DNA from: Vreelandella sedimenti
GTDB taxonomy: Bacteria > Pseudomonadota > Gammaproteobacteria > Pseudomonadales > Halomonadaceae
Direction: 5' to 3'
Assembly (NCBI RefSeq): GCF_013416325.1
Contig: NZ_JACCGK010000004.1
Location: 229,694 to 293,693 of the forward strand
Length of the DNA: 64,000 bases
Shown: positions 53,737 through 63,219 of the stretch, piece after piece
Layout of the letters: each line of letters opens with the position of its first letter
Numbering within the stretch: the stretch's first letter is position 1
Notes under the pieces: generated by a model
The model's database searches: none
Seen by the model: only the letters and a program-made list of their open reading frames with translations
What the model was told of the DNA's origin: nothing
Translations under genes and position numbers: made by a program

Positions 53737-54729
53737 ATGCGCATCGCCGTGTTTAGTGCTAAACCCTACGACCGCACTTTTATTACTCGTGCCAACAAGG
53801 GGGAGCGCCACGCGTTGAGCTTTTTAGAGGCGCGCCTAACGGTGGATACGGCCCCTTTGGCCAACGGCTTTGATGCGGTTTGCGCCTTTGTTAATGACTG
53901 CCTTGATGCCGCCGTTTTAGAGCAACTGCATAACGGTGGCACAAGGTTGGTGGCGTTGCGTTCGGCGGGCTTTAATCATGTTGATTTAGCCGCCGCCGAA
54001 CGGTTAGGCATCACGGTGGTAAGGGTGCCTGCCTACTCCCCCCACGCAGTGGCGGAGCATGCAGTGGCCTTAGTGCTAAGCCTTAATCGCATGACTTATC
54101 GCGCCTACAACCGGGTGCGGGAGGGCAATTTTGCCCTGGATGGCCTGCTGGGGTTCGACCTGCATGGTAAAACCGTGGGCGTTATTGGCACTGGGCATAT
54201 CGGGCTCATTTTTGCCGATATTATGCACGGCTTTGGTTGTCGGGTAGTGGCCAGCGACCCATTTCCCAGCGCGAATGCTAAACCTTTTGTTGAGTACGTG
54301 CCGCTAGCAACGCTGTTTGCCAGCGCCGACATTATCTCGCTGCATTGCCCATTGACGCCTGAGACTCACCATTTGATTGATGCTGATGCCATTGCGCAAA
54401 TGAAAGAGAGCGTGATGATCATCAACACCGGCCGAGGAAGGGTGGTCGATACCCAAGCGGTAATCGCAGGTTTGAAAAGCGGCAAAATCGGCCGCTTAGG
54501 GTTGGATGTCTACGAAGAGGAAGAGCATCTGTTCTTCGAAGACCTCTCTCAGAGCGTGATCGATGATGATCAGTTTATGCGCCTAACGACCTTCCATAAT
54601 GTACTGATCACCGGGCATCAGGCGTTCTTCACTGCCGAGGCGCTGACTAATATCGCCGAGACCACGCTGGCGAATATCGACGCTTTTGAAAGCGGAAGTG
54701 GAACCATTCACCGGGTGAATGCCACATAA
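53737..54729 (+). CDS. ldhA: D-2-hydroxyacid dehydrogenase (D-lactate dehydrogenase LdhA-like)
   Basis: The 330-aa protein has the LdhA-type start [14 protein letters not shown]-binding [12 protein letters not shown] (about 145-156), and catalytic Arg, Glu and His in [17 protein letters not shown] and TGHQAFFT. It reduces pyruvate to D-lactate with NADH. ATG 53737 lies 5 bp after the ectD stop, so they may be co-transcribed; the functional link is unclear. Confidence 0.87.
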   Translation: MRIAVFSAKPYDRTFITRANKGERHALSFLEARLTVDTAPLANGFDAVCAFVNDCLDAAVLEQLHNGGTRLVALRSAGFNHVDLAAAERLGITVVRVPAYSPHAVAEHAVALVLSLNRMTYRAYNRVREGNFALDGLLGFDLHGKTVGVIGTGHIGLIFADIMHGFGCRVVASDPFPSANAKPFVEYVPLATLFASADIISLHCPLTPETHHLIDADAIAQMKESVMIINTGRGRVVDTQAVIAGLKSGKIGRLGLDVYEEEEHLFFEDLSQSVIDDDQFMRLTTFHNVLITGHQAFFTAEALTNIAETTLANIDAFESGSGTIHRVNAT

Positions 54730-54751
54730 TCCACCACCACCCGTGTTGGCG

Positions 54752-55939
54752 TTAGCGTTCCATCCAAGTGTTTAACTCATCGAAGAACGCAAGGCACTGA
54801 CTGAGTTGATCAATTTCAATAAATTCATCGGGCTTATGGGCTTGGCGAATAGAGCCGGGCCCTAGAATCACCGAAGGGATGCCGCCATCGATCTCGAACA
54901 CGCCGCCTTCTGAACCATAAGAAACCTTTCCACCACGCTTGGGAAGAATGGGTTCAAGCTCTTTGAACATCTTACTGTCGGTGGCGTCCCCCATGGCGGG
55001 GTAGGCAAATAGCTCTTGCCACTCAATAGCGGAATCAGCTGATTGGCGCTGCATTTCGGGTAGCAGAGCAGCCTCTATATCGTTGATCAGCGCTTGGATA
55101 TCCGTGGCGGCTGCTTCCTGATCAATGCTGCGTAGCTCAAAGATAAAGCTGCAAGTATCGGGGGTAACGTTGGTCGCCACACCGCCTTCTATCATGGTGG
55201 TCAGCGTTGTGGCGTGGGGAACGGTAAAGTCTAGGTCGAAAGGGCCCTCTTGCTCATATCGTCGTGATCGCTCGGCGATCATGGTGATGATACGCGAGGC
55301 ATACTCCACCGCATTGACATGCTGAGGGGAGAACGATGAGTGTCCCCCTTCACCGCGCATCGTCACCCGCATTGCAATCTTGCCTTTCTGGCCGTTGATC
55401 AGCTTCATTTCACTGGGTTCGCCGATAATCGCCAGTGAGGGTGGCACTTTGAGTTCGGCTAAGTAGCGTGCAATGGCGGGCGCTCCCAGGCAGCCCACCT
55501 CTTCATCATGAGAGAAACAGAAATAGAGCGGCCGCTGCAGTTCACCGCTAGTAAAAGCCGGTGCCGCCGCCATGACGCACGCTGCAAAGCCTTTCATATC
55601 GCAGGTGCCACGGCCAAACAAACGACTGCCGCGCTGCTCCATTTTGAAAGGGTCGCTTTGCCAGCTTTTTGGGTTGGCGGGTACCACATCGGTATGGCCA
55701 GAGAGGACTATGCCTGCTACGTCGGCCGGACCCAGGCGGGCGACCAAATTGGCTTTTTCGCCGCTCTCATCTGGTAGTACGGTTACATTCGCGCCAAGAC
55801 CGGTGAAGAAATTCTCCATGTGATGAATAAGTTCCAGATTGGAGTACGCACTTGTGGTGTCGTAAGCGATCAGATCCGCGAGGTGTGATATCGCAGCGTC
55901 CAACTGCGGGTGAGCGTTAGGCGTAGCACTAGCTTGCAT
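54752..55939 (-). CDS. argE: Acetylornithine deacetylase ArgE-like M20 peptidase
   Basis: The 395-aa M20 metallohydrolase has the zinc/catalytic motifs SGHTDVVPAN (about 78), GRGTCDMKGF (about 111), SHDEEVGC (about 144) and GEPSEMK (about 173). ArgE releases acetate from N-acetylornithine. It is 35 bp behind the tctA gene on the same strand, so it may here act on an N-acylated compound imported by TctCBA rather than in arginine synthesis; both are possible. Confidence 0.82.
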   Translation of the reverse strand: MQASATPNAHPQLDAAISHLADLIAYDTTSAYSNLELIHHMENFFTGLGANVTVLPDESGEKANLVARLGPADVAGIVLSGHTDVVPANPKSWQSDPFKMEQRGSRLFGRGTCDMKGFAACVMAAAPAFTSGELQRPLYFCFSHDEEVGCLGAPAIARYLAELKVPPSLAIIGEPSEMKLINGQKGKIAMRVTMRGEGGHSSFSPQHVNAVEYASRIITMIAERSRRYEQEGPFDLDFTVPHATTLTTMIEGGVATNVTPDTCSFIFELRSIDQEAAATDIQALINDIEAALLPEMQRQSADSAIEWQELFAYPAMGDATDSKMFKELEPILPKRGGKVSYGSEGGVFEIDGGIPSVILGPGSIRQAHKPDEFIEIDQLSQCLAFFDELNTWMER

Positions 55940-55974
55940 AGTGTTAAATCCTTGGCAATAAGGGAATCTTTGGC

Positions 55975-57447
55975 TCAGGCCGTGGCTTTCTTAAGTTGCT
56001 GACGAATCGTCACTACCACCACGAATATCGCCAGCGAAGCGAAAAGCCAGGTGATAGGTGACGACACCAGAATGCTTGGATCACCGCGAGATAGCGCAAG
56101 GGCACGACGTAGGTTTTCTTCCAGCATCGGGCCAAGAATGAAGGCGATTAAAAATGGGGCAGCGGGAATGGCGAACAGGAACATGAAAAAGCCAAATACG
56201 CCCATCGCCAGCAGTACGATGACGTCATACATGCTGTTGGAGATCGAAAAAATACCGAATACGCACAGAGCAAGCACGATCGGCGCCATTAAGCCGGGAG
56301 GAATCCGCGAGATATGCGAGAAAAAGCGCATCGTTGCTTTGCCAGCACCAAACAGCAAAACAGATGAGAACAGCATGCCAATGAACAGCATGTAAACCTC
56401 ATGAAGGTTGTTCTCAAACAGCATGGGGCCTGGGGTCATACCGTGAATCATAAAGGCACCCAGCATCACGCCCGTAATCACATCTCCCGGCACGCCCAGC
56501 GCTAACAGCGGAATCATGGTCGAACCACAGCACCCATTATTGGCGGACTCTGATGCTGCGATCCCTTCCAGTTCGCCCTTACCAAAGTTCTCGCGATTCT
56601 TTGAGCTACGCTGCGCTTCCCCGTAGGAGGAGAACGCCGCTGCCGAGGGGCCAATGCCGGGAATGGCCCCCATCACAACACCAATCATGCTGCCTTTGAG
56701 CATTGCCTTTAAGGATCGGCGTAGCTCGTCTCGCGTTACGCGGTTATCGCCCAGCTGCATGGGCTTATGGCTTTGGTTGTGACGAAAAACGATAATTTTA
56801 AGCAGCTCAGGGATCGCAAAAAGACCGATGAGCACAGGGGCAACGGCAAGACCGCTCTGCATATCCACGGTTAGATCAAAGCGGAACGAGCCGTACATAT
56901 CTTCGCCCACGGTGGCTAGCAGTAGTCCTAAGCACGCCGACACAAGCCCAAGCAGCAGCGAACGCCCTGACACCCCAGCGACGGTGGTGAGCGCGAAAAT
57001 CATCAGCATGAAATATTCTGGCGGTCCAATACGCAGCGCCAGGAGCGCCAGTGGCGCGGCAATAAAAATCAGCGAGAGATTGGAAATAAAATCCCCGGTA
57101 CAGGAGGAATAGAGCGCCATGTTGAGGGCTTTGCCTGCCTTGCCCTGCTGAGCCAATGGATAGCCATCAAGGGTGGTGCAGGCGGCCGAAGCAGTGCCTG
57201 GTGTCTTGATTAATATCGCGGATACCGAGCCACCGTAGGTTGAGCCTTTGTACAGTGCGACGAGTAATAAAATACTCGGAATCGGCTGCATATAAAAAGT
57301 AAAGGGTAGCGCCAGCGTAACCGCCATGGTGCCGGTCATGCCGGGAATGGCACCGATTATCACGCCGCCCCAAATACCGGCGGCCATGATCAAAAAATTC
57401 TCAATAGTGGCAACCGCCTGGAAGGCAACCAGCAGGTCGTTGAGCAT
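55975..57447 (-). CDS. tctA: Tripartite tricarboxylate transporter large subunit TctA
   Basis: The 490-aa membrane protein has about 12 helices and the TctA fingerprints GVIIGAIPGMTGTMAVTLALPFT near the start, KTPGTASAACTTLDGYPLAQQGKAG with the conserved Gly/Pro segments, and GAIPGIGPSAAAFSSYGEA in the repeat. ATG 57447 follows the tctB stop by 25 bp with AGGA between; an upstream start at 57570 would overlap tctB. Confidence 0.9.
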   Translation of the reverse strand: MLNDLLVAFQAVATIENFLIMAAGIWGGVIIGAIPGMTGTMAVTLALPFTFYMQPIPSILLLVALYKGSTYGGSVSAILIKTPGTASAACTTLDGYPLAQQGKAGKALNMALYSSCTGDFISNLSLIFIAAPLALLALRIGPPEYFMLMIFALTTVAGVSGRSLLLGLVSACLGLLLATVGEDMYGSFRFDLTVDMQSGLAVAPVLIGLFAIPELLKIIVFRHNQSHKPMQLGDNRVTRDELRRSLKAMLKGSMIGVVMGAIPGIGPSAAAFSSYGEAQRSSKNRENFGKGELEGIAASESANNGCCGSTMIPLLALGVPGDVITGVMLGAFMIHGMTPGPMLFENNLHEVYMLFIGMLFSSVLLFGAGKATMRFFSHISRIPPGLMAPIVLALCVFGIFSISNSMYDVIVLLAMGVFGFFMFLFAIPAAPFLIAFILGPMLEENLRRALALSRGDPSILVSSPITWLFASLAIFVVVVTIRQQLKKATA

Positions 57448-57472
57448 AGTGGTCAGTCCTATACGCGGTAGG

Positions 57473-57976
57473 TTAAATACCGATAGCCCTAAACAGGCTG
57501 CCGACAGGGAAACGCGTATTGAGTGCGCTAGAGAAAAACAGGTAGAGAACCACCGGGAGTGCGACGGCAACGATGGCCGCCACCACTTTGTGGCGCCAAT
57601 AACCCGTCAGTATTAGCATCGCCATTAACAGCAGGATGCTCGATAGCAAAAAGCCTAGCAGCATCACTGAGCCGATATAGAGCGCAAAGGCAAGTATCGT
57701 CCAGCCGAAGCGAGTGAGTAGCGTGACAAGTGGAGTGTCACTGCGGATGGTGCTGGCATCTTCAGGGTCAGCGATTGCTTCGGTTTTGCGTGAAAAAGAC
57801 AGCCCTACGAGCAGTATGCCTAGTGCCATGCCTAGCATGGAAACAGTGCGTGGCCACATATCAGGCGGTGGTGCAAACCCTGGAATAAAGCGCGGGCGGG
57901 GCACATAGGCTGGTATCAGTAAAAATAGAACGATACCGAACAGCACCGTAATAACTAAACCGCGAGTTATACCCAT
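57473..57976 (-). CDS. tctB: Tripartite tricarboxylate transporter small subunit TctB
   Basis: The 167-aa protein has four predicted helices (about 6-25, 47-62, 90-135, 137-155), as expected for TctB. It sits between tctC and tctA in the standard order. Sequence conservation in this family is low, so the assignment depends on context. Confidence 0.88.
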   Translation of the reverse strand: MGITRGLVITVLFGIVLFLLIPAYVPRPRFIPGFAPPPDMWPRTVSMLGMALGILLVGLSFSRKTEAIADPEDASTIRSDTPLVTLLTRFGWTILAFALYIGSVMLLGFLLSSILLLMAMLILTGYWRHKVVAAIVAVALPVVLYLFFSSALNTRFPVGSLFRAIGI

Positions 57977-58032
57977 GACCCCTCCAGCAATGTAATGATG
58001 TAGACGTTGACGACAAGGTGCTTAACGCTGAC

Positions 58033-58998
58033 TCACTCCAGATAGCCAAACTGTTCTGCTAAGGTGCGATAAAACTCATATTGCTCTTTTGCGTAGGTCT
58101 CCATATCGATGCTGCCAATAGTGGAAATTGAGCCACGGTCATCAGCACGACTGAGCCACATTTCGTCTTCAGCCACCTGTTCCATTACCTCTGCCCAGGT
58201 ATTCATGACCTCTTGAGGTAGATCTGGCGGGCCATACAGCGCGCTCCAACCAATCACTTGCCCAGCTAGTTCATAACCCAACTCTTCAGCAGTCGGTACT
58301 TCCGGTAGTGCTTCCATGCGTTCTGGTGAGAACACCATTAACGGACGCATGTCACCGCTCTCGATATGCGGCATCAGTGATGCTGCCGCGATGGCGAGAA
58401 AATCAACATGCCCACCCAGTAATGCTGTTGCGAGTTCACCGCCCCCACGGTAGGGAATCAACGTTGCCGCCGTCAGCGGATCCATTTCCGCGTCAGCCAG
58501 TAGCGATTGCACCGTAAAGCCATCTATAGCGGTGGCGCCGGAGGCTGCATAACTCATCGCACCTGGGTCGTTTTCGATGCCTTCGAGCAACTCCTCAACG
58601 CTTTCATAGGGTGAGTCGTCGGTCACGGCAAGAATCATGGGTGTGGCTTCAAGCGGGCTGATAAAGGTGTATTCATCCCAATCAACACTGCTGTTTTCGT
58701 TTACCGCCGGTGACAGCGCCATGCCCACGCGGGCTAGGAGTAGGGTGTATCCATCGGGGTCAGCCTGTGTCACATCGCGAGCGCCGGTCATTCCCCCTGC
58801 GCCGGCTTGGTTGACGACCGTGACTGGCTGCCCTAAATATTCGCTAGCCGACTCCGCCAGGGCTCGACCGGCCAGGTCGGAGGCGCCGCCTGGACCATAA
58901 GGGACTACCAATGTGACGGGGTCGGAGGGGTAGTTCTGAGCATAGGTCGTGGAGGCAGCGATAAGCGTTGCTGCCGCTAAGCTGAAGGTGAATTTCAT
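58033..58998 (-). CDS. tctC: Tripartite tricarboxylate transporter receptor TctC (Bug family)
   Basis: The 321-aa periplasmic receptor has a signal peptide ending TYAQ, the Bug start YPSDPVTLVVPYGPGGASD and the ligand-loop NQAGAGGMTGARDV (about residues 61-74). These proteins bind citrate, other carboxylates or aromatic acids. It is the first gene of tctC-tctB-tctA-argE and lies divergent from a LysR gene. Confidence 0.9.
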   Translation of the reverse strand: MKFTFSLAAATLIAASTTYAQNYPSDPVTLVVPYGPGGASDLAGRALAESASEYLGQPVTVVNQAGAGGMTGARDVTQADPDGYTLLLARVGMALSPAVNENSSVDWDEYTFISPLEATPMILAVTDDSPYESVEELLEGIENDPGAMSYAASGATAIDGFTVQSLLADAEMDPLTAATLIPYRGGGELATALLGGHVDFLAIAAASLMPHIESGDMRPLMVFSPERMEALPEVPTAEELGYELAGQVIGWSALYGPPDLPQEVMNTWAEVMEQVAEDEMWLSRADDRGSISTIGSIDMETYAKEQYEFYRTLAEQFGYLE

Positions 58999-59025
58999 AT
59001 TTGTCTCCGCAGTGGTTGTTGCATA

Positions 59026-59067
59026 GCTGTTATTGAATGGCTGCTACTTAATGGCTGTTATTGAAAG
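59026..59067 (+). repeat. Three 14-bp tandem repeats in the tct/LysR promoter region
   Basis: GCTGTTATTGAATG (59026-59039), GCTGCTACTTAATG (59040-59053) and GCTGTTATTGAAAG (59054-59067) follow each other without gaps. They lie in the leader between tctC and its promoter and could be a regulatory array or a slippage product. Confidence 0.85.
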
Positions 59068-59121
59068 ACTGAGTAACGAGCATTAATTGAATCCAGCGCT
59101 TTAAACATAGACAGGTATGAA

Positions 59122-59137
59122 AATTGTTGCAACAATT
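59122..59137 (+). promoter_or_regulatory. Perfect 16-bp palindrome, candidate LysR operator
   Basis: AATTGTTGCAACAATT is a perfect palindrome containing a T-N11-A core, as in many LysR sites. It lies in the divergent region, 118 bp before the LysR ATG and about 125 bp before tctC. Confidence 0.6.
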
Positions 59138-59254
59138 CAATTTAGTATTCGTTTTTGTTCTAGTGGTGAGCCAAAGTTGCAAGCCTATCGCTTATGAAGA
59201 CTGTTTTTATCTGCTGACTATTTAGCTAAAAATTACTAGAAAGAGCTTAAAGTA

Positions 59255-60172
59255 ATGAAAATAAAAGAAATTGAAGCTTTTGATGCTTTCATGAAACACG
59301 GCACTACAAAAGCGGCCGCAGAAACATTAGGAATCAGTCAATCAATGGTAAGCCGATTACTAATCGGGTTAGAGGATGAGCTAGGTTTTGCATTATTCAA
59401 ACGTACCCGTAATCAGCTCTCGCCAACGTCAGAAGCATTTTTATATCACGCATCCGTTTTACGATTGATGGCGAGTATTCGAGATACTCAAAAAGACGCG
59501 GATGCTATTTCTAATAACCAATTGGGCAGTATCGTGGTAGCTGCACAACCCATTTTTTGCGATACCTTTTTACTCGATGTGATTAAGCGCTTTAAACAAA
59601 ATCACCCTAATGTAGGTGTTAGAGTCATCGATGCAGGGCTGCAAGAGTTACTTAAAATGATCGATAACAATACCTGTGATGTGGCGCTGGGAATAACGCT
59701 TGAAGCCGACACTTATGGGGCCACCGTCAGTAGTCTTGCGCGCTGTTCTGCGCGCTGCATCATGCATCGTACGCATCCACTCGCGAAGCAAGACGTTGTA
59801 TCGATTTCTAGCTTACAAAACCAGACATTCGTGGAGCTGATGGCGGATAGCCCTTTGCGTGCCCGAGTGGACTACATTATGCAGACAGTGGATATAAAGA
59901 GGCACATTGCCGCTGAAATGCGCTATATGCGAGGGGTGTGCGCATTAGTTGATCGCGGGCTTGGGGTCGCAGTGATTGACCCCATTGCAGAACTATTGCT
60001 TCAGGGAACAGCCGTTGTATCAAAGCCTATGAAGCCAACGATTGAGTGGGAAATTGCCTTACTTAAATCTAAACACAAGCCGTTAAGTAACGTAGCTGAA
60101 TCTTTCTGTGAAGAGATATACGCTGAAATCGATAGCTTGCATAAAATGGGAATATTAACCTCACTAAAATAA
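59255..60172 (+). CDS. LysR family regulator next to the tct operon
   Basis: The 305-aa protein has an N-terminal helix-turn-helix with TTKAAAETLGISQSMVSRLL (about residues 17-36) and a periplasmic-binding-like effector domain. It is divergent from tctC, so it likely senses the imported carboxylate and controls tctCBA-argE and itself. Its DNA is more AT-rich than the surrounding genes, which may reflect transfer. Confidence 0.87.
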   Translation: MKIKEIEAFDAFMKHGTTKAAAETLGISQSMVSRLLIGLEDELGFALFKRTRNQLSPTSEAFLYHASVLRLMASIRDTQKDADAISNNQLGSIVVAAQPIFCDTFLLDVIKRFKQNHPNVGVRVIDAGLQELLKMIDNNTCDVALGITLEADTYGATVSSLARCSARCIMHRTHPLAKQDVVSISSLQNQTFVELMADSPLRARVDYIMQTVDIKRHIAAEMRYMRGVCALVDRGLGVAVIDPIAELLLQGTAVVSKPMKPTIEWEIALLKSKHKPLSNVAESFCEEIYAEIDSLHKMGILTSLK

Positions 60173-60212
60173 AACAGCGCGACAAACATATGACTTAACA
60201 GGAGACCGCTCC

Positions 60213-60815
60213 ATGCAGCTCTATTTAAATACTTCTTCTGCCTATGCACGCGTTGTGCGTGTTTGCCTCTATGAAAAGCAGCTGATCGAGCGCACTGAGC
60301 TTTGCTGGTGCGACCCTTGGGCGGCGGATAGCGAGCTTGTACAGATTACGCCGCTTAGCCGTATTCCAACGCTGGTAACCGACGATGGGGATGTGCTCAC
60401 CGAGTCGCTGTTGATTGCTCACTATCTGGATGCAGTGGGCGAAGGGCCATCTCTGATACCCAGTAAAACATTTGCTGAAACCCTGGCGCTGGCAGGGTTG
60501 GGGCAGGGCTTGATGGACGCCGCCTTTAACGTAGTGATTGGTCGCAAGCATGGTGGCAATGAAGTGGATACGACGCTGTTAGGGCAGCGCCGTTTAAAAG
60601 CGATTGAACGCACTTTGATAACACTCAATGCCCACCCCAGCGTGCTGGGGGGCAGTGCCCAGCGCACCCTGGGGGCGATTACCGTTGCCGTGGCGCTGGC
60701 GTATATCAGCTTTCGCCTACCGGCCTTTGATTGGCAAAACCGCTACCCAACGCTACATGCCTGGCAGGCGAAGGTGGTGGAGGGCGAGAGCTTTGCACTA
60801 ACTGAATTTGAGTAG
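60213..60815 (+). CDS. Glutathione S-transferase family protein
   Basis: The 200-aa protein has a thioredoxin-like N-terminal domain (LYLNTSSAYARVVRVCLYEK, catalytic Ser near 6-9, and the glutathione-binding ESLLIAHYL near 67-75) and a helical C-terminal domain. AGGAGA precedes the ATG. Substrate unknown. Confidence 0.85.
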   Translation: MQLYLNTSSAYARVVRVCLYEKQLIERTELCWCDPWAADSELVQITPLSRIPTLVTDDGDVLTESLLIAHYLDAVGEGPSLIPSKTFAETLALAGLGQGLMDAAFNVVIGRKHGGNEVDTTLLGQRRLKAIERTLITLNAHPSVLGGSAQRTLGAITVAVALAYISFRLPAFDWQNRYPTLHAWQAKVVEGESFALTEFE

Positions 60816-60879
60816 GAACCCACTATTTCAGATAGCGCATAAAGACTAGGCCGTCCGGAGGTGGGGACAGCCCGTAGAT

Positions 60880-61650
60880 TCACCCCTCCCGGCGATAGAT
60901 CAAATCCCAAACCCCGTGACCCAGTTTTTCGCCGCGGGCTTCAAACTTGGTGAGCGGGCGGAACGCCGGGCGTGGCACGTACGGGGCGGTTTCCGCACTG
61001 GCTGTATTGGCATAGCCAGGCGCGGCTTCCATTACCTCGGCCATCCACTCTGCGTAGGCTTCCCAGTCGGTGGCCATATGGAAGGTGCCGCCAGGCATCA
61101 GGCGAGTGCTGATCAGCTCAACAAAGGCAGGCTGCACGATGCGCCGTTTGTGGTGCTTCTTCTTCGGCCAAGGGTCGGGGAAGAACAGCTGCAGCGTGGT
61201 CAGCGAGCCTTCGGGAAGGCACTGTTCGAGCACAGCCAGGGCATCCTCGCGGTAAACGCGCAGGTTGGTGAGACCACGTTTGTCGACTTCATCGAGCAGT
61301 TTGCCAACGCCAGGGGCGTGAACTTCAATGCCGATAAAGTCGGTGTCTGGATGGGTTTCGGCCTGCTCAACCAGCGAGTTGCCCATGCCAAAGCCGATTT
61401 CCACTACCCGCGGTGCCTTACGGCCAAATAGGGCGTCCAAGTCTTGACGGCCGTCGGCGATGGTCAGGCCAAAACGCGGCCATATATCCTCTAAGCCCCG
61501 GTTTTGGGCCTGGGTCATACGACCCGCGCGGATCACGTAGCTTTTAATGCCGCGGCGGTGCAGTGGTGCATCCGTACCTTCCGGGCCTGTAGTGGCGTTG
61601 CTTTCGGGCGCGGTGTGACTTTCTGGTACGGTATCGTTGGGTTCAGTCAT
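60880..61650 (-). CDS. trmB: tRNA (guanine-N7)-methyltransferase TrmB
   Basis: TrmB methylates G46 of tRNA with SAM. ATG 61650 gives 256 aa with a polar, disordered N-terminus (about 1-35), then [15 protein letters not shown] (SAM site, about 90) and [18 protein letters not shown] (about 154-171), the family signature. A TTG at 61665 would add five codons. It follows thiG by 15 bp on the same strand. Confidence 0.94.
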   Translation of the reverse strand: MTEPNDTVPESHTAPESNATTGPEGTDAPLHRRGIKSYVIRAGRMTQAQNRGLEDIWPRFGLTIADGRQDLDALFGRKAPRVVEIGFGMGNSLVEQAETHPDTDFIGIEVHAPGVGKLLDEVDKRGLTNLRVYREDALAVLEQCLPEGSLTTLQLFFPDPWPKKKHHKRRIVQPAFVELISTRLMPGGTFHMATDWEAYAEWMAEVMEAAPGYANTASAETAPYVPRPAFRPLTKFEARGEKLGHGVWDLIYRREG

Positions 61651-61665
61651 GGGGTCTCGGATCAA

Positions 61666-62475
61666 TTAACCGTTAATACGGCCAGCGAAAGGTGAAGAAG
61701 GATCGGCGGATTGGCGGCGCGGCATACGGCCGGCTAAAAACGCATCGCGGCCAGCTTCCACGGCCAGCTTCATGGCGTTGGCCATGCGTAGCGGCTCGCG
61801 GGCGTGGGCAATGGCCGTATTGAGCAGCACGCCATCACAGCCTAGCTCCATGGCCATGGCAGCATCCGAGGCCGTGCCAATTCCCGCATCCACTAGTACC
61901 GGTACCTTGCTCTGTTCAACAATCAAGCGCACGTTGTGTGGGTTCTGAATGCCGTGGCCCGAGCCAATCAACGAGCCCAGCGGCATGATGGCGCAGCAGC
62001 CCATGGCTTCTAATTCGCGTGCCACAATAGGATCGTCGCTGGTGTACACCATGACGTCAAAGCCATCGGCGAGCAGCGTTTCAGCGGCTTTTAGCGTCTC
62101 GACCACATTGGGGTAAAGCGTGTGATCGTCGCCGAGCACTTCCAGCTTGACCAGGTTATGACCGTCGAGCAGCTCTCGGGCCAGGCGGCAGGTGCGCACT
62201 GCATCTTTAGCGGTGTAGCAACCGGCGGTATTAGGCAGCAGGGTGTAGCGATCGGGGGAAATAGCGTCTAACAGGTTGGGCGCATCGGCGTCCTGGCCTA
62301 AATTAGTACGGCGCACCGCAAAGGTCACAATTTCAGCGCCACTTTGGGCAATGGCGGCGCCGGTTTCGGTAAAGTCTTTGTACTTGCCTGTGCCCACCAG
62401 CAGGCGCGATTGAAAATCGCGTCCGGCGATGGTTAGCGGAGTATCGGCTAGCGGTACATGTGTTTGTTGGGTCAT
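61666..62475 (-). CDS. thiG: Thiazole synthase ThiG
   Basis: ThiG builds the thiazole ring of thiamine from DXP, ThiS-thiocarboxylate and dehydroglycine. The 269-aa TIM barrel has the Schiff-base Lys in [10 protein letters not shown] (about 115), [10 protein letters not shown] and [21 protein letters not shown] 62475 with AGAGGAAA gives the normal length. It is 10 bp behind thiS. Confidence 0.95.
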   Translation of the reverse strand: MTQQTHVPLADTPLTIAGRDFQSRLLVGTGKYKDFTETGAAIAQSGAEIVTFAVRRTNLGQDADAPNLLDAISPDRYTLLPNTAGCYTAKDAVRTCRLARELLDGHNLVKLEVLGDDHTLYPNVVETLKAAETLLADGFDVMVYTSDDPIVARELEAMGCCAIMPLGSLIGSGHGIQNPHNVRLIVEQSKVPVLVDAGIGTASDAAMAMELGCDGVLLNTAIAHAREPLRMANAMKLAVEAGRDAFLAGRMPRRQSADPSSPFAGRING

Positions 62476-62485
62476 AGTGTTTCCT

Positions 62486-62692
62486 CTAACCGCCGCCAAT
62501 CGCGTGGACAACTTCTACGTGGTCGCCATCGATCAGGCGGGTGTCGGCGTGCTGGCTGCGGGGGACGATCTCTTCGTTAATTTCGACGGCGATACGACGG
62601 CCGCTAAGGCCCAGCTGTTCAACTAAGTCGGCCGCAGTTAGGCCGGTTGACAGCGTATGGGGTTCACCGTTTAGACGTATCTGGATAGACAT
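62486..62692 (-). CDS. thiS: Sulfur carrier protein ThiS
   Basis: The 68-aa ubiquitin-like protein ends in AIGGG; the usual C-terminal end is GG, so it carries one extra Gly. It donates sulfur for thiazole synthesis to ThiG. It is the first gene of the thiS-thiG-trmB group. Confidence 0.92.
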   Translation of the reverse strand: MSIQIRLNGEPHTLSTGLTAADLVEQLGLSGRRIAVEINEEIVPRSQHADTRLIDGDHVEVVHAIGGG

Positions 62693-62829
62693 AGATAGGC
62701 GTGTCTCATTCGTCGTGGTAGTTCGTTCTCTAAGGCATTCTCTATTGTAGCGGTTTCACACCGCGCAAGGTAAGCCGTAGGTGCAAACAGCGCGATGTAT
62801 GCCAACCATAATAGGAGTAGGAGAGCAGC

Positions 62830-63219
62830 GTGCAGCGAACAGATAAAGTGTGGTGGTGTATCGCGGCCCTTTCGGGCGCCGTACTGGTGATACTAGGCGC
62901 CTATGCCGCCCATGGCCTTGCGGCGCGCACCACAGAAACGATGGTGAGCGCTGTTGAAACCGGCGTGCGCTATCAGGCCTGGCACACGCTTGCCATCATG
63001 GTAGTACTTGTATGGCGCCAAGTGCAGCCGCTTGCCGGACAGCACTGGGTGCTGGCGCTATGGGTACTCGGCATGGGCTGCTTTTCAGGCTCGCTCTACC
63101 TGATGGCGCTGGCAGGGTTGAATATTGGCATTGTCACTCCCATTGGCGGACTGCTGTTGATGGCCGGTTGGTTGGCGCTGGGAGTGGTAGCTCTGCTAGC
63201 GCAGCGCCGTCATACGTAA
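62830..63219 (+). CDS. DUF423 family membrane protein
   Basis: The 129-aa protein has four helices and the family motifs GAYAAHGL (about residues 23-30), [10 protein letters not shown] (about 48-57), [10 protein letters not shown] and [15 protein letters not shown]. It begins with a GTG at 62830 with AGTAGGAGAG upstream. Function is unknown. The 3' end overlaps the convergent CopA-like gene by 24 bp. Confidence 0.85.
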   Translation: MQRTDKVWWCIAALSGAVLVILGAYAAHGLAARTTETMVSAVETGVRYQAWHTLAIMVVLVWRQVQPLAGQHWVLALWVLGMGCFSGSLYLMALAGLNIGIVTPIGGLLLMAGWLALGVVALLAQRRHT

